Assembly (NCBI GenBank): GCA_965207565.1
Contig: CBDBMQ010000031.1
Span: forward strand, 1 to 64,000
Source: Bin80 sp965207565
Lineage (GTDB): Bacteria; Bacteroidota; Rhodothermia; Rhodothermales; Bin80
Length of the DNA: 64,000 nt
Direction of reading: 5' to 3'
Of this stretch, positions 1 to 9,376 are shown piece after piece (within the stretch, counting starts at the first letter, position 1; each line of letters opens with the position of its first letter). Under the pieces are notes generated by a model. That model worked only from the letters and a program-made list of their open reading frames with translations. It was not told the origin of the DNA and made no database searches. The position numbers and the translations under genes were made by a program.

Positions 1-1
1 T

Positions 2-427
2 CAAATTATGGTAAACCATGCCACTGTTCTTCCCGTACCATCCATGGAAACAATAATAGGATGGTTTTCAGGCAGCGATGCGCGGCCGCAATGGTCGCGA
101 CAACAGTGCGGATCATGCTGCATAGAATGTTGCAAATGTAGGAATGGGTGCCATCGGGAAAAATGGGAAGACTTCCTTAACTTATATCGGGGTCCCTTAA
201 TTTCCTATGGTTCCTGCGTTAGCTGGTCTTGGATAACCGGACCCGTATCATGGGCTGCATGTTCTCCTTCGACACTTATAGGTCTTGGCGTGGATGCAGG
301 GCGTTGGCTATGGAGAGCCTATACATGTGGAAATGATTGTAAGAGCAGCGAGCAATGTATAGTATGTCCAGCGGGATATACCGAGTGGTGGGCGGGCACT
401 AATTGTTCGACCGCCGAAAGATGGTAA
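2..427 (+). CDS. Cys/Trp-rich protein, C-terminal part (5' end outside window)
   Basis: The frame is open to the left edge, so only the last ~140 residues are visible. I do not recognise the family. The segment is unusually rich in Cys and Trp, with clusters such as CGSCCIECCKCRNGC and later CGNDC...CIVCPAG, and ends in TAA at 425-427. The other two forward frames are interrupted by stops, so this is the only frame that can be coding. A small membrane protein gene starts 6 bp downstream. A Cys-rich C-terminal domain followed at once by a small membrane protein resembles the layout of polymorphic toxin tips and their immunity proteins, but this is inference from layout only. It could equally be the end of a secreted Cys-rich protein. 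Confidence 0.4.
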   Translation, partial: QIMVNHATVLPVPSMETIIGWFSGSDARPQWSRQQCGSCCIECCKCRNGCHREKWEDFLNLYRGPLISYGSCVSWSWITGPVSWAACSPSTLIGLGVDAGRWLWRAYTCGNDCKSSEQCIVCPAGYTEWWAGTNCSTAERW

Positions 428-433
428 TATCGG

Positions 434-868
434 ATGAAAATCAAGATTTTTACTCGTAGACTTATTAGTTCAGTGGTGTATCCTATAATCAGTTTTATCA
501 TCTATTTGCGGGAATTTGATGGGGATTACAGTGGGATGGACTTGTTATGGGGCGCAGTGGTTACGGTAGTTTTGTCTGTAGCCATTTTCCTGTACTTCCC
601 CGTAGCGAAGAAGATTGAATACTTTAGCCTATCGTGGTTCTTGGGGCTACTTATTGCGGTAACCCTTGTGATAGGTGGGTGCATAATGGCTATAGATTAT
701 TATTATCTGCCGGTTGCATTTAGAGCATGGGGAGAGTATATGCTGTTTTTTGGTATTTGGATGCCGACGATACATATGGTTCTTCACAACATCGGTAAAC
801 CCCGCAAAAAAGGCTCATTCTTCAAACGCATAATGCTAGTAGAGAACGGAGAGAATGCCAACGGTTAG
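434..868 (+). CDS. small polytopic membrane protein, unknown function
   Basis: A 144-residue protein with about four hydrophobic segments: roughly residues 10-27, 35-53, 65-90 and 95-118. The C-terminus is basic (KPRKKGSFFKR). The gene starts 6 bp after the Cys-rich gene, so the two are probably co-transcribed. There is no strong Shine-Dalgarno sequence before the ATG. The stop codon lies inside a perfect 16-bp hairpin stem (857-892). No family is recognised. An immunity-type role next to the upstream protein is only a layout-based guess. Confidence 0.5.
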   Translation: MKIKIFTRRLISSVVYPIISFIIYLREFDGDYSGMDLLWGAVVTVVLSVAIFLYFPVAKKIEYFSLSWFLGLLIAVTLVIGGCIMAIDYYYLPVAFRAWGEYMLFFGIWMPTIHMVLHNIGKPRKKGSFFKRIMLVENGENANG

Positions 869-892
869 TGCCGTATGGCACTAACCGTTGGC
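857..892. repeat. perfect 16-bp inverted repeat (hairpin) at gene end
   Basis: GCCAACGGTTAGTGCC (857-872), a 4-nt loop GTAT, then the exact reverse complement (877-892). The TAG stop of the membrane protein gene is inside the left arm. No T-run follows, so this is not a typical intrinsic terminator. It could block RNA decay, act as a factor-assisted terminator, or be the edge of a mobile or structured element. Confidence 0.7.
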
Positions 893-1220
893 AGGTCGCA
901 CGCATACGCGTGTGCACATACGCACGGGCGCGACCTAGCTTACCCGGGGGCGCGGAAACTACGGCACGGTGCGCAGGGGCGGACGGTTTGAGTGCGGTTG
1001 AGCATAGCGAAAACGACTGAAAATTGCCCTGCAGGGTGGGCGGTTTTTGCGTGCGTCAGCACGCATCAACGGCTTGTCGCCGGAAAAAAAGTTAGCTTGA
1101 GTACAAAGAGACCTAACAAACCATCACGTACAGGGGTGATATGCACAACCGTAACCACCATATTGTAGCTAGTGGGATTTGGGCCTTCCAGTGGAAGGAT
1201 TCTGTGACTGGAATGGTGAG
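893..1220. other. GC-rich, hairpin-rich non-coding stretch
   Basis: No convincing gene. Visible structure: AGGTCGC (893-899) pairs with GCGACCT (930-936); CCCTGCAGGG palindrome at 1028-1037; TGCGTGC-gtca-GCACGCA hairpin at 1048-1065. With the 857-892 hairpin this gives four foldable elements in ~210 bp. It may be a structured RNA or a mobile-element end; nothing here identifies it. Confidence 0.3.
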
Positions 1221-1329
1221 GAGTTGGACGGGCTACACGGCGAGAAGCGTTCACACTGGTGACTCCAACGACCCGTGAAATGAGTTCAAGAGACATTGCA
1301 TGGCTTTGTTACTCACGGATATTATTCCC
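1221..1329 (+). pseudogene. degenerate 3' end of a TnpB element
   Basis: One frame of 1231-1280 reads ATRREAFTLVTPTTREMSSR. This matches the C-terminus of the intact TnpB at 61652-62968 (AARRGAFSLETPKTREMDTR). The DNA match continues into the element end: 1310-1329 reads TACTCACGGATATTATTCCC against TACTCATGTATATAATTCCC at 62954-62973 (17 of 20 identical). This is therefore the right end of a second, decayed copy of the same TnpB element. Upstream of ~1221 the similarity is lost. Confidence 0.6.
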
Positions 1330-1405
1330 ATTCAGATTATGCTCCAACGGTTGCCAATCTTTTCTGACCTCGCCGGTCCGAGGTACAAGATTCATCTCTT
1401 CTGTC

Positions 1406-1738
1406 TCAATGAATTGGCGGGCGCTGCAAATGAAAGTCTGTCGCAGACTGATACGCATGCGCAAGTTGTAACACCATGGCATCTGCGTAGAGTGGTCCGG
1501 AAAAAGTGATGCTGCGAGGTTGACGACGCTCAGAATCCGGCGAATCTTCCAGTACATCAAATCCGTTGGAGACGCTCACACATGGATGACCGGTTAGATT
1601 GGTTATGGACAATGTCCCACCCCCGAATGTCGGAGACACAAACACATCCACCTTCTGTATTGTCTCATTCATACGCTGCAAAAGAATTGACCGGCACCTT
1701 GAAGCCTGAAGAAACTCAACCGCTGGTACAAACCCATT
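1406..1738 (-). pseudogene. amidase (GatA-like family) C-terminal remnant
   Basis: Read on the minus strand, 1738 to 1406 gives NGFVPAVEFLQASRCRSIL, then QRMNETIQKVDVFVSPTFGG, SITNLTGHPCVSVSNGF and an ending ...LQLAHAYQSATDFHLQRPP. This is the C-terminal ~110 residues of the amidase-signature family: the VDVFVSPTF strand, the LTGHP segment and the typical last helix AHAYQ. A stop occurs just upstream (1739-1741), and the Ser-Ser-Lys catalytic core of these hydrolases is absent. It is a truncated, non-functional relic in a mobile-element-rich zone. Amidases of this type hydrolyse amides or act in Gln-tRNA transamidation; the substrate of this one cannot be told. Confidence 0.7.
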
Positions 1739-1741
1739 TTA

Positions 1742-1990
1742 TTCATCACAATTTGGATACAGGCTACAAAGTGTGAATTTGGTTGGGGGGGCGTCAGGAT
1801 TTCCGGTGCGGGATAAAAAGTAAGCTATAGCCTTAGCGACCAAGCGTCAAATGTAGCATTGCGTCTGTTTTTCAGCTTGGTTTGGGGAAATGCCAAGGGT
1901 GCACGTACCGCAAGTGCAGTCCAATCCCATGCGATGTGTTGTGTTGCTCGCCACCATTTCCTCTGGACACCTCAGATGAGGTGCACGGGT
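1742..1990. other. intergenic stretch without recognisable gene
   Basis: Lies between the amidase remnant and the IS1380-type transposase. It presumably contains one end of that IS, but I could not pair terminal inverted repeats with confidence. Confidence 0.3.
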
Positions 1991-3575
1991 TTAGATGTCA
2001 GGTACAGACAGCCAGTGTAATTGCCGAAGGTGCTCCCAGAAACGCTTCCATGCCTGCACCGCGGACAGAGCGATATAGAATGTAACATAGCGGGCATGAC
2101 GTGCCAGGGTTGCACCGACCTTCAGCACTTGCAGTCTGAAAGTGCGAAGGTGCATGTGAGGTAGTTCCGATGAGGACGAATCCGTGTCTGCAGCAGAACG
2201 GCCGGCCGCCTCCATCGCTGTTTCCGAGAACGCATCGGTTGATTCGTCCAACGCAGTTTCTGTTCCAGAAGACCGCGGACCCGTGTCGTGCAGCCCCTCG
2301 GCCAACGGTGCCATCTCATCGGGTTTAGATCCCACCGGTGGGGGCGGACTATGCAAGAGGCATTGACTGATGTGAAGAATCTGGTAGACCAACATGTAGA
2401 CCTGAAGACGCACGACATTCTCATCGGTCTCGGCAATATCCTCACGTTCAATCGATACGTTACGGTAATGCGACTTGGCGCGTGGCGATGACGAAAACGA
2501 CAGCGTGCAGATCGCTTTGATTTCGCCCTGATGCATCTCCGCCTTCCCGCGCCGACTGTACAGGGCTGCCAGAACCTTTCCCGAATGCGTATCCGCGTCA
2601 AGATTAGTGACCAAAAAGTGGAAATCATTGAATAACTCCCCCGGACGCGGTTTCATCACTAGGATCACCCTACGGGTCTTCCCCCAGGACTGCACATCAT
2701 ACTCGAGTTCAAAGTACGTCTTCGTCTCATACGAGCAATCCTCAACGTACGGTGCAGCCAATGCCTCTAACACCTTGTTCTTGCGCAAACGCATCACGTA
2801 GTGATGACCTTCTGCCTCCAGCCGTGTAAATACAACACCACTATTGAACCCTGCATCCAAACGAATAATGACGCGGGTCAGCGGCGTGCTGGCGCACCCC
2901 ATCGGCCATGGAAACCATGAAGTCTTCGCAGTCGGTGACTTCGCGCCGATTACCTGGACGCAGCTGCGCCCCGAGTACATCCCCGGTCTCCCCGCATGAA
3001 GCAATCAGCGGCAAGAAAACCGTACGCTTATAGTGCCCATGATACGCGCTGCCAAGTTGCTTGCCATGCGTATCCACCGGCACCGCGTCCACATCAATGA
3101 CCACTTCATCACAGCGCCGACCACCGTTGCGAACCAGCATATGCTCAATCGCCAACTTTTGAACCGCCGCCTCCAAGTGCGACGGATTGTCCGCTTTGCC
3201 GAGCAGACTCAACAGACGGGGCATGGTTGACTGCGATGCCAACGTACGACCCGCTTCAACCGCACCCCATTCGATGCGGGTGGATGTGCCAAATGCTGCA
3301 TCGGTGCGCAACTGCGCTGTCCATAGAACACTCCATCCCTGAACCAACTGTAGCAGCCACTGCAAAAGCAACTGCGCCAGACTATATTGTATACGATACT
3401 GTTTCCGGGGATCGTACAGCCGCTCGGTCAGAAATTCAATGAGACCCGTTCGCGCGATCACCGACCGCATCAACAACGCACCCGCGTCAAACGTCGTCTG
3501 GTCGTTGCTGGCCGCCTTGATCCGAACCGACTGGTTGTAGGGAAGCACAAAAAGAGCCTCCGTAGACTTTGCCAT
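1991..3575 (-). mobile_element. IS1380-family transposase gene, frameshifted
   Basis: Two overlapping minus-strand frames (3575 to ~2890, then ~2890 to 1991) make one IS1380-type DDE transposase of ~520 residues. Frame 1 begins MAKSTEALFVLPYNQSVRIKAAS and carries the first Asp region (EVVIDVDAVPVDTHGKQ). Frame 2 carries the second Asp (TRVIIRLDAGFNSG) and the Glu region (SRRGKAEMHQGEIK). The break lies near 2870-2905, in a stretch with a GGGG run. It could be true decay or an assembly indel, since other genes here show similar breaks. A strong Shine-Dalgarno (GGAGGTGA) precedes the ATG. The C-terminal ~100 residues are low-complexity and Ser/Ala-rich. The IS ends were not located, so the coordinates cover only the coding part. 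Confidence 0.8.
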
Positions 3576-3579
3576 AATC

Positions 3580-3594
3580 TCACCTCCAAGGTGA
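3580..3594 (-). promoter_or_regulatory. hairpin covering the transposase ribosome-binding site
   Basis: TCACCT (3580-3585), CCA loop, AGGTGA (3589-3594). On the minus strand the GGAGGTGA Shine-Dalgarno of the IS1380-type transposase lies in this 6-bp stem. Such a stem can hold down translation of transposase. The function is inferred; the structure is visible. Confidence 0.45.
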
Positions 3595-3599
3595 ATTTT

Positions 3600-3951
3600 T
3601 TAGATTACTTCGAAAGGGCGCTTGCGCATGTGATCCACAGTAAAAACAAGTCCCTGTTCGGTCAAAATCCGCAAAAAAAGGGCAATGAGTCCTTTTTATA
3701 AGGAACGTACAATGGACACGAAAATCCTAGATCGGTTAGGCTATCCCGAAAAACTGAGTTGAGATGAATATTGTGGGGGAGTAGGTTGATCTCACGTACC
3801 AAGCCTGATGTAAGAGGCATTGGAATACCCAATTCCCCTATCCGCAAAAAACAATGCTCTCCCAGACTAGATTGGCCTGATCGATCCACCTATGGAACCG
3901 TTGTAGCTGATCACGGTGCAACGGTGCTGCTTAAAAATCAGATTCCGATAG
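3600..3951. other. intergenic region upstream of foldase operon
   Basis: About 350 bp without a recognisable gene. It must contain the outer end of the IS1380-type element and the promoter of the downstream foldase operon, but no clear -35/-10 pair or inverted repeat could be assigned. Confidence 0.3.
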
Positions 3952-5958
3952 ATGAAATTCGTTCGCTGTACTGCTCTTCTCACAGCAGTATTCTTATTCT
4001 CAAATGCCTCCGCTCAGGATAATACGATCGTGGCAGAAATTGATGGGGAATCTCTGACGCTGCAAAAGTTTGAGCAGGGTATACGCAGAGACCATCGGCG
4101 GCAGAGCCGCTGCAAGTGATGATTCCCTAAAAGAGTATGTTGATTTTTTGGACCGTTACGTGAATTTTCGGGTGAAGCTGAAAGAAGCCCATGTCGCCGG
4201 ATACTTTGAGAGTGAAGAACTTCTCTCCGAAATTAATGGATACCGCACCTCCTTTGCAAAACCCTATCTCATTGACAATGAGATCCTGGAACCGATGGTC
4301 CAGGACCTGTACGAAAAGCGTAAAGAGTACATCCATGCCAGCCATATTATGGCCACCTTTGCCCCGAATGACCCTTCGCCTGTTGATACACTAAGAGCCT
4401 GGAATAAAATGCTTGCTCTGCAGGATTCTCTCCGAGAGGGTATCCCATTCGGAGACCTCGCAGAGCGAAACTCCGAAGATCCCTCTGCAAGTAGTCCAAG
4501 ATCTATACGGGGATATCGGGGGGATCTTGGATGGTTTACTGGAGGGCAAATGATTGAGCCATTCGAAATTGCTGCCTATAATACACCCGTTGGAGGAGTG
4601 TCTGACATCATTCGCAGTTCTTACGGCTACCATATTCTCACAGTCCATAATCGTGAGGCCCACCCAGCCGGACTATCTCGCCTCACACATCATGGTGCTG
4701 TTCCAGGACACGACGCAGGCTGACTCTGCCCGCACATACGCCAAGATGGATAGCCTTAAGGCACTGATTGATCAGGGAGTGGATTTTGCCGAAGTCGCAA
4801 TGTACCATTCGGAAGATCGGTCAAGTGCACAGCATGGAGGCTCTCTCCAGGGAGTGATCCAATTCCGAAATCCCAACTTTAATCGGACCTTCCATGATGC
4901 CCTCTTCGCCCTGGAAATTCCCGGCCAGATATCGGATATCGTTGAAACTCCCTCCGGGTTACATCTGATAAAACTGGACGAGATCGCTCCAGTACGAACA
5001 TTGGAACAGTCCTACGAGAGACTGTCCCAGATGGCACAGAGGCTCCCCCGCATCAAAACTGCAGAGGCGGCACTCGCAGAGTCATTGCGTGGGCTCTATA
5101 CGAGCACCGTTGATACTCTGTTGTTGACCCGCTTAATCGGAGATGTCCTTCCCGACTCCGTCCAAAAACACCTGCAGGACTTGGCTGAGCATGACTCTGT
5201 TGGAACAATGCCGCTGATTACACTAGAAGACTCGGTCTACACACTGAAAGAGTTTGTACACTTTGCAACCACTCAGCCGCGCCCGACCAACTCTGCACTG
5301 ACCTCGACAGAACAGGTACTGGTGCACGCGGAGGCCTTCCTTGATGATAAAGTCCTTTTCTATCATTCTTTCGAACTCGAACACACCGACGAGGAGTTCA
5401 AGGGAACCATGCAAGATTTTAAGGATGGGCTTGCCATCTTTAGAATCATGGAAGATTCAGTCTGGAATGCAGCCTCCCAGGATACCCTCCGCCTGCTGCA
5501 GCACTACGAGGCAAACTCTGAGCGCTATCAGTGGCCAGACAGGATACCGGCTCATTGAGATATCGGGAGCATCCGATTCCCTTTTGACTGAAGCAGTGAA
5601 CCTGCTGGAACTTGGTAGTACGTGGGAGGACCTGGAAAATAAGATTGCCGCAGATTCAACATGGACATTGCAGTTGGATACGGTACTGGTTGCCGAGACA
5701 ACCAACAGTGTCTACGACAATGCGGTCGACCTATCCGTTGGAGAACATACGGAAATCCTTCCTATACGCAGCCGTAAACTCGTGTTGTATATGGACGGAA
5801 CGGAGCCTGCCCGAACAAAAACATTCGAGGAGGCCCAATCCGAGGTTATGGCCGATGTCCAGGTTGAACTGGAGCAAAGACTTCATCAGAGGCTGCGCGA
5901 AAAATACCGAGTGGCAACTTTCCCTGATCGGCTCGAAAAGGCATTCCAGGAGCAATGA
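3952..5958 (+). CDS. periplasmic peptidyl-prolyl isomerase (PpiC/SurA-type), three frameshifts
   Basis: Begins MKFVRCTALLTAVFLFSNASAQDN, a signal peptide ending ASA-QD, then DNTIVAEIDGESLTLQKFEQ. The frame changes near 4070-4082, ~4655-4665 and ~5530-5550; joined, the pieces give ~665 residues. Two parvulin domains are visible: one around YIHASHIMATFAPND...FGDLAERNSEDPSA...GYHIL, and one around YLASHIMVLFQDT...DFAEVAMYHSEDRSS...GLHLI. A long C-terminal region follows and ends ...DRLEKAFQEQ. Parvulins isomerise prolyl bonds, and SurA-like proteins chaperone outer-membrane proteins in the periplasm. The gene overlaps the next by 4 bp (ATGA), so the foldases form one operon. Three breaks in one otherwise well-conserved gene suggest assembly indels more than decay, but a true pseudogene cannot be excluded. 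Confidence 0.75.
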
Positions 5959-6797
5959 GAATTTTGCTGGGGATCACCACCCTGCTTTTGATCAGCATCA
6001 CTGGCTGCCAGCAGCCGAATTCATCTGACGAATTTGTTGCTCGAGTGGGAGATGCCTACCTGTTGCAGTCAGACCTGGATGCCAGCCTCGCAAACCTAGC
6101 TTCCAATTTTGATACTACGCAGGTACGCAGGCAAATCATTAATCAATGGATTGATAATGAACTTCTCTATCAGGAAGCATTGAGATTGCGCCTCTCAAAT
6201 CGAGAAGACATCAAACGTCGCCTGGATGAGAGCGCTCGTGCAGTTCTGATTGAAGGATTGATCTCTGACTACCACACGCAGGCTGATCATGAGATCACCC
6301 CGGTTGATGTGGCAACCTACTACGAAAACAATAAGGAACAACTGCGTTTTCTTGAGCCATTTGTACATATTCGCTATCTGAGTAACCCAAGCCAGGATTC
6401 TTTAGAACTGGCCGGGCAGTTGTTGAACCAGGCAGCCAACCCGGATTCGGTATTTGTCACCCTGATTGAGCGTTTCAGTAGCTCTCCCGCTGATGCTCTC
6501 AAAATGAATCAGAATTATTTCCCTGAAACTAGACTCTTTATTGATCAATTCGAACTTAGTAATCTTCTTAGAAACACCGAAGCAGGACAACTGCCACAAA
6601 TTCTACAGGGGGATTCTCTGTATCATTTCCTACAGATTATAGCACGAAATCCGGCAGGTACAATTCCAGAATTACCCTGGATGGAGACCTTCATTCGAAA
6701 GCAGCTAACGATCCGCTTCAGGAAACAGAATTATACACGCAGCGTTCAGCACTTACGCGTGGAAGCCGAGTTTCGCGAAGACATTGAGATTAGGTGA
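5955..6797 (+). CDS. SurA/PpiC-like periplasmic lipoprotein
   Basis: A 280-residue protein. MRILLGITTLLLISITGCQQPNSS is a lipoprotein signal with lipobox ITG-C, so Cys-18 is expected to be lipidated. The next ~130 residues (FVARVGDAYLLQSDLDASL...RQIINQWIDNELLYQEALRLRLSNREDIKRRLDESARAVLIEGLI) look like the SurA N-terminal chaperone fold. The region after FLEPFVHIRYLSNPSQDSLELA has the place of a parvulin domain but lacks the usual SHIL motif, so isomerase activity is doubtful. The start overlaps the stop of the upstream foldase (ATGA) and surA follows. Likely a membrane-anchored chaperone partner in outer-membrane protein folding. Confidence 0.75.
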   Translation: MRILLGITTLLLISITGCQQPNSSDEFVARVGDAYLLQSDLDASLANLASNFDTTQVRRQIINQWIDNELLYQEALRLRLSNREDIKRRLDESARAVLIEGLISDYHTQADHEITPVDVATYYENNKEQLRFLEPFVHIRYLSNPSQDSLELAGQLLNQAANPDSVFVTLIERFSSSPADALKMNQNYFPETRLFIDQFELSNLLRNTEAGQLPQILQGDSLYHFLQIIARNPAGTIPELPWMETFIRKQLTIRFRKQNYTRSVQHLRVEAEFREDIEIR

Positions 6798-6888
6798 AGA
6801 TATTTTCCAGGGCACCGGCAGCATCCACTAATTGTCCTGTACAATCCGTTCTAGCTGAGTTCCCGGTATAGCTTCCATTTGCATTCGA

Positions 6889-8265
6889 ATGCCCAAATAC
6901 GCCCAAATTCTTCGATCACTCACACTCGTTGCCATATTCCTGGCCCCGCATTCCTTCGTGCTGGCACAAGAGGATGTTGTAGACGAAATTGTGTCGGTCG
7001 TCGGAGAGAATAAAATTATCCTGCGCTCAGAGATTGACGGACTTGTGCAGAGTATCACGCAACAGCAGGGACTTGAGTATAGTGACGAACTCTGGCTCCA
7101 GACGCTGCAGCAACTCATCGACCAGGGAGTACTTGCGGAGCATGCACGACGAGATACCAACATTGTTATCACTGAAGATCAGGTGGACCAGTCGCTGAAC
7201 CAGCGCATCGGAATCATGTCGCAGCAACTGGGCGGCGATGCTAGACTGGTCGAGATCTACGGCAAAAGCCTCGTTCAGATCCGGGCTGACCTGCGCGACG
7301 AAATACGGGATCGGCTTCTGGCTGAACAATACCAAAACTCAAAGCTCCGCAATCTAAGGATTACCCCCACCGAGGTGCGGGAATGGTTTGCGCAATTTCC
7401 CACCGACTCCCTGCCTGTACTCCCCGCAATCGTACGTGTCTCGCATATTGTTAAGTACCCTGAAATCCTTCCCGAAGCCACTGAGGAAGCACTTGAGATT
7501 ATCGGTGCAATCCGGGATTCGATCACCACGGGAGTGAGCGCACTTGAGGACTTGGCCCGTCGCTACTCAGAAGACACTGGTTCCATCCAAACCGGGGGGA
7601 GATATGAAGACATGGCGTTGGGGGATCTCGTTCCGGAATTTGCCGCAATTGCTGCCCGCATTGAGCCGGGCGAATTATCCCAGCCATTCCAAAGCCCGTT
7701 TGGGTATCATATCCTTCGAGTGAATGAGCGCGTCGGAGATGTCATAGATTTTAGTCACATCCTCATCAACATTGATCGCTCACGCTCGAATCCATCTAGG
7801 GCTATCGCAGAACTTGAAGTGCTACGAGACTCAATCCTGACCCATGACATTTCCTTTGAATTGATGGCGAGGCGACATTCAGAAGAGGAATCCTCTTCTG
7901 AAATCGGCGGCCGTGTAATCGACCCAAATTCAGGAGAACGAGACCTTTTTGTTGATGCCCTGGGACCGGACTGGAAGGCGACCACCGACACGCTTGAAAT
8001 TGGACAAATCAGTCAACCGGCAGAGGTTACTCTCCTTGATGGAAACATCGCCTGGCATCTCGTACTGCTCCAACGCAAGGTGCCCTCACACCGGATCAAC
8101 ATCGAAACCGATTATACTCGTATCCAAACCTTGGCACTGGAAAATAAACGTAGCCTGGAAATGCGTCGTTGGCTGGACTTACTGCGAGAAGATGTTTTTG
8201 TTGAACTGCTTGGAAAAGCGCTCACAATGCAGCCACCGTCCGAAAGTGATCCAGCCAGCAACTGA
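6889..8265 (+). CDS. surA: SurA-type peptidyl-prolyl isomerase/chaperone
   Basis: A 458-residue protein, intact. Residues 1-26 (MPKYAQILRSLTLVAIFLAPHSFVLA-Q) form a signal peptide. EDVVDEIVSVVGENKIILRSEID begins the SurA N-terminal domain. Two parvulin domains follow: about 170-275 (RVSHIVKYPE ... ALEDLARRYSEDTGS ... GYHILRV) and 285-395 (DFSHILINIDRS ... FELMARRHSEEESS). A C-terminal helix contributes to the chaperone fold. SurA escorts outer-membrane proteins through the periplasm. Third gene of the foldase cluster, 91 bp after the lipoprotein gene and only 4 bp before the moxR-type gene, which suggests co-transcription. Confidence 0.88.
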   Translation: MPKYAQILRSLTLVAIFLAPHSFVLAQEDVVDEIVSVVGENKIILRSEIDGLVQSITQQQGLEYSDELWLQTLQQLIDQGVLAEHARRDTNIVITEDQVDQSLNQRIGIMSQQLGGDARLVEIYGKSLVQIRADLRDEIRDRLLAEQYQNSKLRNLRITPTEVREWFAQFPTDSLPVLPAIVRVSHIVKYPEILPEATEEALEIIGAIRDSITTGVSALEDLARRYSEDTGSIQTGGRYEDMALGDLVPEFAAIAARIEPGELSQPFQSPFGYHILRVNERVGDVIDFSHILINIDRSRSNPSRAIAELEVLRDSILTHDISFELMARRHSEEESSSEIGGRVIDPNSGERDLFVDALGPDWKATTDTLEIGQISQPAEVTLLDGNIAWHLVLLQRKVPSHRINIETDYTRIQTLALENKRSLEMRRWLDLLREDVFVELLGKALTMQPPSESDPASN

Positions 8266-8269
8266 CATC

Positions 8270-9292
8270 ATGCCACAAGCACAAAACAACGAAGAGTCAC
8301 CAGTAGAGGATCTCTTCCCCGCTCTCGCCGAAGCCCTGCCTTCGGCATGCAAACGCCTTGAAGGGGAGATTTCCAAAATTATTGTTGGCCAGAAAGAGAT
8401 CATACGAAATATACTGGTATGCCTGTTGGCCCAGGGGCATGTACTGCTCATTGGAGTACCCGGACTCGCAAAAACTCTTCTCATCCGTACACTGGCGGAT
8501 GCACTGGCCCTGAATTTTACCCGAATCCAGTTCACTCCCGATCTGATGCCTGGTGACATCACAGGTACAGAAATCATCGAAGAAGATAGACGAACCGGCG
8601 GACGTGCTTTCAAATTTGTCAAAGGGCCTATCTTTGCCAATGTTGTACTGGCCGACGAGGTGAACCGGACTCCCCCAAAAACGCAGGCTGCACTCCTGGA
8701 AGCGATGCAGGAACATCGCGTTACCGCCGGAGGGAACACCTTTGCTCTCGAAGAACCATTTTTTGTCCTTGCCACTCAAAACCCGATTGAGCAGGAAGGG
8801 ACCTATCCTCTCCCTGAGGCCCAACTGGACCGGTTCATGCTCAATCTTTGGCTGGATTACCCTACCTTTGATCAGGAGATTGAAGTCGTTCGCTCAACCA
8901 CCGCTGGCCAGACTGTCGTTGTTCAACCTGCGATGTCTCAAACTGAGCTCATTGATTACCAAAAACTTGTTCGTCATCTCCCTGTGGCGAATAATGTCAT
9001 CGAATATGCGGTTCGCCTGAGCGCCAGCACACGCCCCAATCGTGAGGGAGCACCCGATTTTGTCAACGAGTATATCGCATACGGAGCGGGACCACGTGCC
9101 TCGCAATATCTGATTCTCGGTGCAAAAGCACTCGCGGCCATTGATGGCCGGTATACTCCCCTGATCAGTGATGTGCAGACACTGGCCACAGCGGTACTCC
9201 GCCACCGCATCATTGCCAATTTCAATGCGGAGGCGGATGGGGTATCGGTGACTGACCTGATTGACCGAATCCTTGACACGGTCGCTACGTAG
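8270..9292 (+). CDS. MoxR-family AAA+ ATPase
   Basis: Starts MPQAQNNEESPVEDLFPAL at the ATG 4 bp after surA; a longer upstream reading in the same frame overlaps surA and is not likely. 340 residues. Walker A GVPGLAKT, Walker B VVLADEVNR, sensor-1 region FFVLATQNPIEQEGTYPLPEAQLDRF, and the helical lid with LSASTRP and YGAGPRASQYLILGAKALA: all standard for MoxR (AAA_3). MoxR ATPases act as chaperones in assembling enzyme complexes or in stress responses, usually next to DUF58 and von Willebrand A genes. Here those partners are missing and a transporter follows. Linkage to surA suggests an envelope role, which is inference. Confidence 0.9.
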   Translation: MPQAQNNEESPVEDLFPALAEALPSACKRLEGEISKIIVGQKEIIRNILVCLLAQGHVLLIGVPGLAKTLLIRTLADALALNFTRIQFTPDLMPGDITGTEIIEEDRRTGGRAFKFVKGPIFANVVLADEVNRTPPKTQAALLEAMQEHRVTAGGNTFALEEPFFVLATQNPIEQEGTYPLPEAQLDRFMLNLWLDYPTFDQEIEVVRSTTAGQTVVVQPAMSQTELIDYQKLVRHLPVANNVIEYAVRLSASTRPNREGAPDFVNEYIAYGAGPRASQYLILGAKALAAIDGRYTPLISDVQTLATAVLRHRIIANFNAEADGVSVTDLIDRILDTVAT

Positions 9293-9376
9293 TATTACCT
9301 TCGCATTTGGATGGGGGATCTCCCCATCCGTATCCACCATCGTGATCTACTGGTTGACGACCAGCGTGTGATAAAT

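Noticed and set aside
8..427. Antisense frame 319-501 as a gene
   Set aside because: Short, without ribosome-binding site or recognisable motif, overlapping two better forward frames.
857..936. Integron attC site
   Set aside because: The hairpin lacks the RYYYAAC/GTTRRRY core pairs in the right positions and no integrase or cassette array is present.
1742..3720. Terminal inverted repeats of the IS1380-type element
   Set aside because: Short matches such as CTTTTTAT and GGGATA near the expected ends were too weak to define boundaries.
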